Origin: Candidatus Peribacterales bacterium
GTDB lineage: Bacteria > Patescibacteriota > Gracilibacteria > Peribacterales > Peribacteraceae
Reading direction: 5' to 3'
Assembly: GCA_020059985.1 (NCBI GenBank)
Contig: JAGVCI010000016.1
Location: 1 to 17,269 of the forward strand
Length of the DNA: 17,269 bases
The notes below the pieces were generated by a model, which saw only the letters and a program-made list of their open reading frames with translations, was not told the DNA's origin and did no database searches. Below are positions 14,436-17,269 of this stretch, piece after piece; the stretch's first letter is position 1, and each line of letters starts with the position of its first letter. A program made the position numbers and the translations under genes.

Positions 14436-17269
14436 ATGCGGATTCCTTTTCAATTTCGGCATAGTGCGTGGTCGCCTTCTGAGCATCGTTTGATTCATGC
14501 TCAGCCAGACGCGGCGGTCGAGCAGCGTGCCGATGCATTGGCACAGACATTGGAAGCGGCAGAAGATGAGAATGCACTTCGCAGTGCAGTCGAGTCTCTG
14601 GATGCACAGGAGTACGCGTTGATTTTTGAAAACCTAAAGGCACGCGGCAAAGAATCGACTGCGGAGAAGCTTCGTCAGCAGCGCGAGAAGATCGAGGCAG
14701 AGCGTGCGGCGGCAGAAACAGGAAATGCGGAACAAGCTCTTGATGCAGCAGCTGAACAGCCTGCCCCTGAGGCAAGTGCTGCTCCGGTAATAGAGCAAAA
14801 ACCAGAGAACGCCGAGGCGAAGAAGGGGATCATTGATCGAACGTTGGAATATTCTGAAAAAGTGGCTGATGCCGTTCTTCCGAAGAGCATTAGCGCCAAC
14901 ATGAGTGAGCGTGATAAGAGAATTTTTGGAACAGCGCTCACAGTGGGTGGCACTCTTGCTGTGGCATGGATCGCTACCTCGATTTTCAAAGGCAAAGACG
15001 CAGCGAACAATGCGTCCGGCGGATGGTTCAAGAAAATGATGATTGGATTGCTCGTGGGTGGTGGTGTGATCGTTGGTGGCACCTACGTGGTCGATCGGTT
15101 ACTCAAAAAATATGATCCAGAATCGTACAAAGCGATGTACGAGAAGTTGGAAGACAAGATCGAAGAAGGGAAGCGTTATGCTGCAGACAAACTGGATGAA
15201 GCAAGACAGTTAGGTGCTCCATGGGAGAAGTTTGGACTCGATCAAGCGCAATACAACAAAGCTAGTACATGGTGCTTCGAAAGAAGTGTTGAAAACAGCA
15301 AAGCGGATATTGCGAAGATGTTTGGTGTTTCTGTGGAAAGTACAGATCCCAGATACGTTGCGTTCATCGATCACATGAAAGAGAAATATAAGGAAAAAGC
15401 GGAAGGAGACACAAAGTACGAAAGAGCTGATGTCGCACTGCATCGCTACGAAGTGGATTTAGAAGTTTGGCTCGATAAGCTTGAACTATGGGCCAGGAAT
15501 CACGGAGGAGAGTTGGCACTCGTAGGCATCGTTGCTCACAAAGTTGGTCTTTTGCAGTTAATTCTCAGTGGGACTCTTTCTGCCGCTCATAAAGCTGTGC
15601 AGATTGCTAAGCTTCTTGCACGTTGGGGGACTAAGCATCCCTTTATTTCTCTCTTTTTGCTTGGCGGTAGTGCAGTGGCACTTGGCACCGCGGTGGCAGG
15701 AAGAAAAGAAGCGTACTTGCCTACGAACACTCAGCATTTGGCGAATGCCGCTCTCACTAATGGTCGCTCTTTGGTTATCAGTCCTAGCTTCACGATTGAT
15801 CCCAACCTTGTTCAAAAGGTAAGAGACGGTGCTAATGGATTGAAAGATGATATTGGAGCAATCATGCAGAACTTCGGATCATGGTTCGGTGAAAAATTGC
15901 TCAAGTTGAAAGATGATATCGTTGAAAAAGGTCCTGAAGTGATCACGTTGAATGATGATGAAATTACCCAAGAGAGAAATGTGACGTGTCTGGAGTATTG
16001 CTATCGACAACTTGGTGAAATGCGAAAAGAAGCGGTCAGTTCACCAGATAAACAAGATCGTCGCGTTGAGAAATGTGACTCCGCATTAGAGAAACTCGTA
16101 CAGTTTCAAGATGAATTTGCTTTCAACCGCTTGGAGCTTGGGAAATGGGATGACAGTGCGGCATCCGTAAAAGCATTTGAGGAACTGAAGCAATCTCTGA
16201 CGTCACTGGATATCGAATTGGGCACCCGAAGCGGAGGCATTATCACTTGGAACACGCCAGGACTTCCGGGCGGTCCATGGGATTTATGTATTGATCCTTC
16301 TATTACAGATAAAAAGAAATACCATGAGCTTTCTTCGAGCATGCATCATGGAGAAACAGATTTTACGTTTATGCTCTCAATGGCGTACCAGGAAGCGCGA
16401 AGAGAGTTGCAGCGCGGAAAAGATACTGGCGAATATCTTGTCGAGAATGACACCTTAGCTTTGGTGCTCGGAAATATGTTGTACGTATTTGATCCACGAA
16501 ATGAACATCGATACTTCTCGGTGTGCGTCGACTTATTGCCGAATGACATCCTCACGTACATCCGTGGAGAAAAACAGGATAAGGAATGGAGAGCAAAAAT
16601 TTCCTCTGCAGTTGTTTCTACTGTTGCATTTACATTGAGTGCTGAAATTACAGGGAAACTTTTGCGTTCTTTCACACTCGGAGGTGGACCACTCATCCGT
16701 GCGAGGGGAGTGCGTTGGGTTACCGGTGCGACCCCCATTCTTTCGCAGGCAAAATTTGTTGCTGAGATGGACGCCGCTGCGGCTGATTTTCGTATGCTTA
16801 TGAAGTTAGGATATTTTGATGGAAGACGTGCGAATAATGCGATGGCACAGGTCGGTGAAATTTTTGCACTTCGTCCTGTCGATATTTACGACATCGAAAC
16901 AACTCAGAGTGTTCGGAGATTAAAAGGCATCGCAAGCAAATTAGGAATGGGAGATCCTTCAGGTGATCTTGAACCTCTGAGAATTAAAGTTCGCGATCAA
17001 TGCATCGAAAAAATGCGACTTGCAAAGGTTTCCAACAAACGAGCGCTCCTAAGAGGAGGTTTATTGAGCTGGGGTCGCAAGGAGGTGGGCACAGAGGCCT
17101 CGTCTCTATACGCGAAAATCGCGATGGCTCAAGGTGCTTCACGCCCACCGATTTCTGTCCCGCACGGAGGAGCGTCAGCTGCTCCGAATGTGGCAGCGTC
17201 AGGCGCTGCTGCTAGTGCAGCAAATTCTCCAAGTGCCACTCCTCATTCACCGAGTACTCCTGCCGGACA
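14436..17269 (+). CDS. Giant membrane-anchored hypothetical protein (3' end outside window)
   Basis: The frame from the ATG at 14436 runs 944 codons to the window edge without a stop. Family not recognised. A charged, Ala/Glu-rich coiled-coil-like region (about 25-130) leads to two membrane helices (about 163-184 and 201-219) forming a hairpin, a long charged helical region (about 225-350), two more hydrophobic segments (about 358-381 and 402-421), a large apparently globular part (about 430-715, with NTPGLPGGPWDLCIDPS and LALVLGNMLYVFDPRNEHRYF), a weak hydrophobic segment (about 722-738), another helical region, and a low-complexity Ala/Ser/Pro/Thr tail from about 900 that continues past the edge. 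The stretch 15120-17040 is clearly more AT-rich (near 42-45% GC in sampled lines) than the genes before it. No signal peptide, adhesin repeat or enzyme motif was recognised. Confidence 0.8.
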   Translation, partial: MRIPFQFRHSAWSPSEHRLIHAQPDAAVEQRADALAQTLEAAEDENALRSAVESLDAQEYALIFENLKARGKESTAEKLRQQREKIEAERAAAETGNAEQALDAAAEQPAPEASAAPVIEQKPENAEAKKGIIDRTLEYSEKVADAVLPKSISANMSERDKRIFGTALTVGGTLAVAWIATSIFKGKDAANNASGGWFKKMMIGLLVGGGVIVGGTYVVDRLLKKYDPESYKAMYEKLEDKIEEGKRYAADKLDEARQLGAPWEKFGLDQAQYNKASTWCFERSVENSKADIAKMFGVSVESTDPRYVAFIDHMKEKYKEKAEGDTKYERADVALHRYEVDLEVWLDKLELWARNHGGELALVGIVAHKVGLLQLILSGTLSAAHKAVQIAKLLARWGTKHPFISLFLLGGSAVALGTAVAGRKEAYLPTNTQHLANAALTNGRSLVISPSFTIDPNLVQKVRDGANGLKDDIGAIMQNFGSWFGEKLLKLKDDIVEKGPEVITLNDDEITQERNVTCLEYCYRQLGEMRKEAVSSPDKQDRRVEKCDSALEKLVQFQDEFAFNRLELGKWDDSAASVKAFEELKQSLTSLDIELGTRSGGIITWNTPGLPGGPWDLCIDPSITDKKKYHELSSSMHHGETDFTFMLSMAYQEARRELQRGKDTGEYLVENDTLALVLGNMLYVFDPRNEHRYFSVCVDLLPNDILTYIRGEKQDKEWRAKISSAVVSTVAFTLSAEITGKLLRSFTLGGGPLIRARGVRWVTGATPILSQAKFVAEMDAAAADFRMLMKLGYFDGRRANNAMAQVGEIFALRPVDIYDIETTQSVRRLKGIASKLGMGDPSGDLEPLRIKVRDQCIEKMRLAKVSNKRALLRGGLLSWGRKEVGTEASSLYAKIAMAQGASRPPISVPHGGASAAPNVAASGAAASAANSPSATPHSPSTPAG

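Noticed and set aside
14434..15082. Long antisense reading frames opposite the giant gene (14434-14775 and 14675-15082)
   Set aside because: They mirror the continuous plus-strand frame, have low-complexity composition and no family motif.
1..17269. TGA recoded as glycine (Gracilibacteria/Absconditabacteria code)
   Set aside because: TGA ends clear genes at their expected family lengths (glycosyltransferase, L25), and no in-frame TGA interrupts a conserved domain.
1..17269. tRNA or rRNA genes
   Set aside because: No cloverleaf-like sequence with the GGTTCRA arm or rRNA-like conserved stretch was noticed in the gaps; all gaps are short and accounted for.

Overview
The window looks like a chromosomal segment of a Candidate Phyla Radiation (Patescibacteria) bacterium, possibly a Peribacteria-like lineage. 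The reasons are small core genes embedded among unrecognised ones, almost no Shine-Dalgarno sequences, very short C/A/T-rich leaders, GC usually above 50%, and the family assortment (DUF3048, CTC-type L25, short HPF). TGA ends several clear genes (PH-domain protein, glycosyltransferase, L25), so the TGA=Gly code of Gracilibacteria/Absconditabacteria is excluded. The taxonomic placement is inference.

Layout. 1-728 (+): C-terminal ATPase part of an ABC exporter, ending at a bidirectional terminator shared with a convergent small lipoprotein gene (789-1349, -). 1445-2080 (+): membrane PH-domain (DUF304-like) protein, overlapping tail-to-tail with uvrC (2028-4382, -), whose product carries an acetyltransferase (GNAT) domain inside its endonuclease half. 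4381-5175 (+): GT2 glycosyltransferase, divergent from uvrC. 5332-7043 (+): ribosomal protein L25/CTC coupled to a DUF3048 protein. This pair is bracketed by two copies of the same long palindromic repeat. 7142-11580 (-): a probable operon hpf - 7TM protein - large ATP-grasp fusion.

The most interesting system is the minus-strand pair 7142-11178. One gene encodes a 7-transmembrane protein of the type normally fused to an inactive transglutaminase. The other encodes an ATP-grasp amidoligase fused to a degenerate RimB-like retropepsin module and a DUF1704 metallopeptidase (HExxxH plus QEGLA), the family of eukaryotic tubulin tyrosine carboxypeptidases. A putative amino-acid or peptide ligase and a putative carboxypeptidase therefore sit in one polypeptide, next to a membrane partner.

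11698 to the window end (+) is a run of four unrecognised genes, two with near-consensus promoters (TTGAnA-N17-TATAAT). The last is a membrane-anchored giant of at least 944 codons that runs off the window; its central part is markedly more AT-rich than its surroundings. No tRNA, rRNA, CRISPR array, transposase or phage gene was seen, and no stretch over 300 bases lacks a gene.
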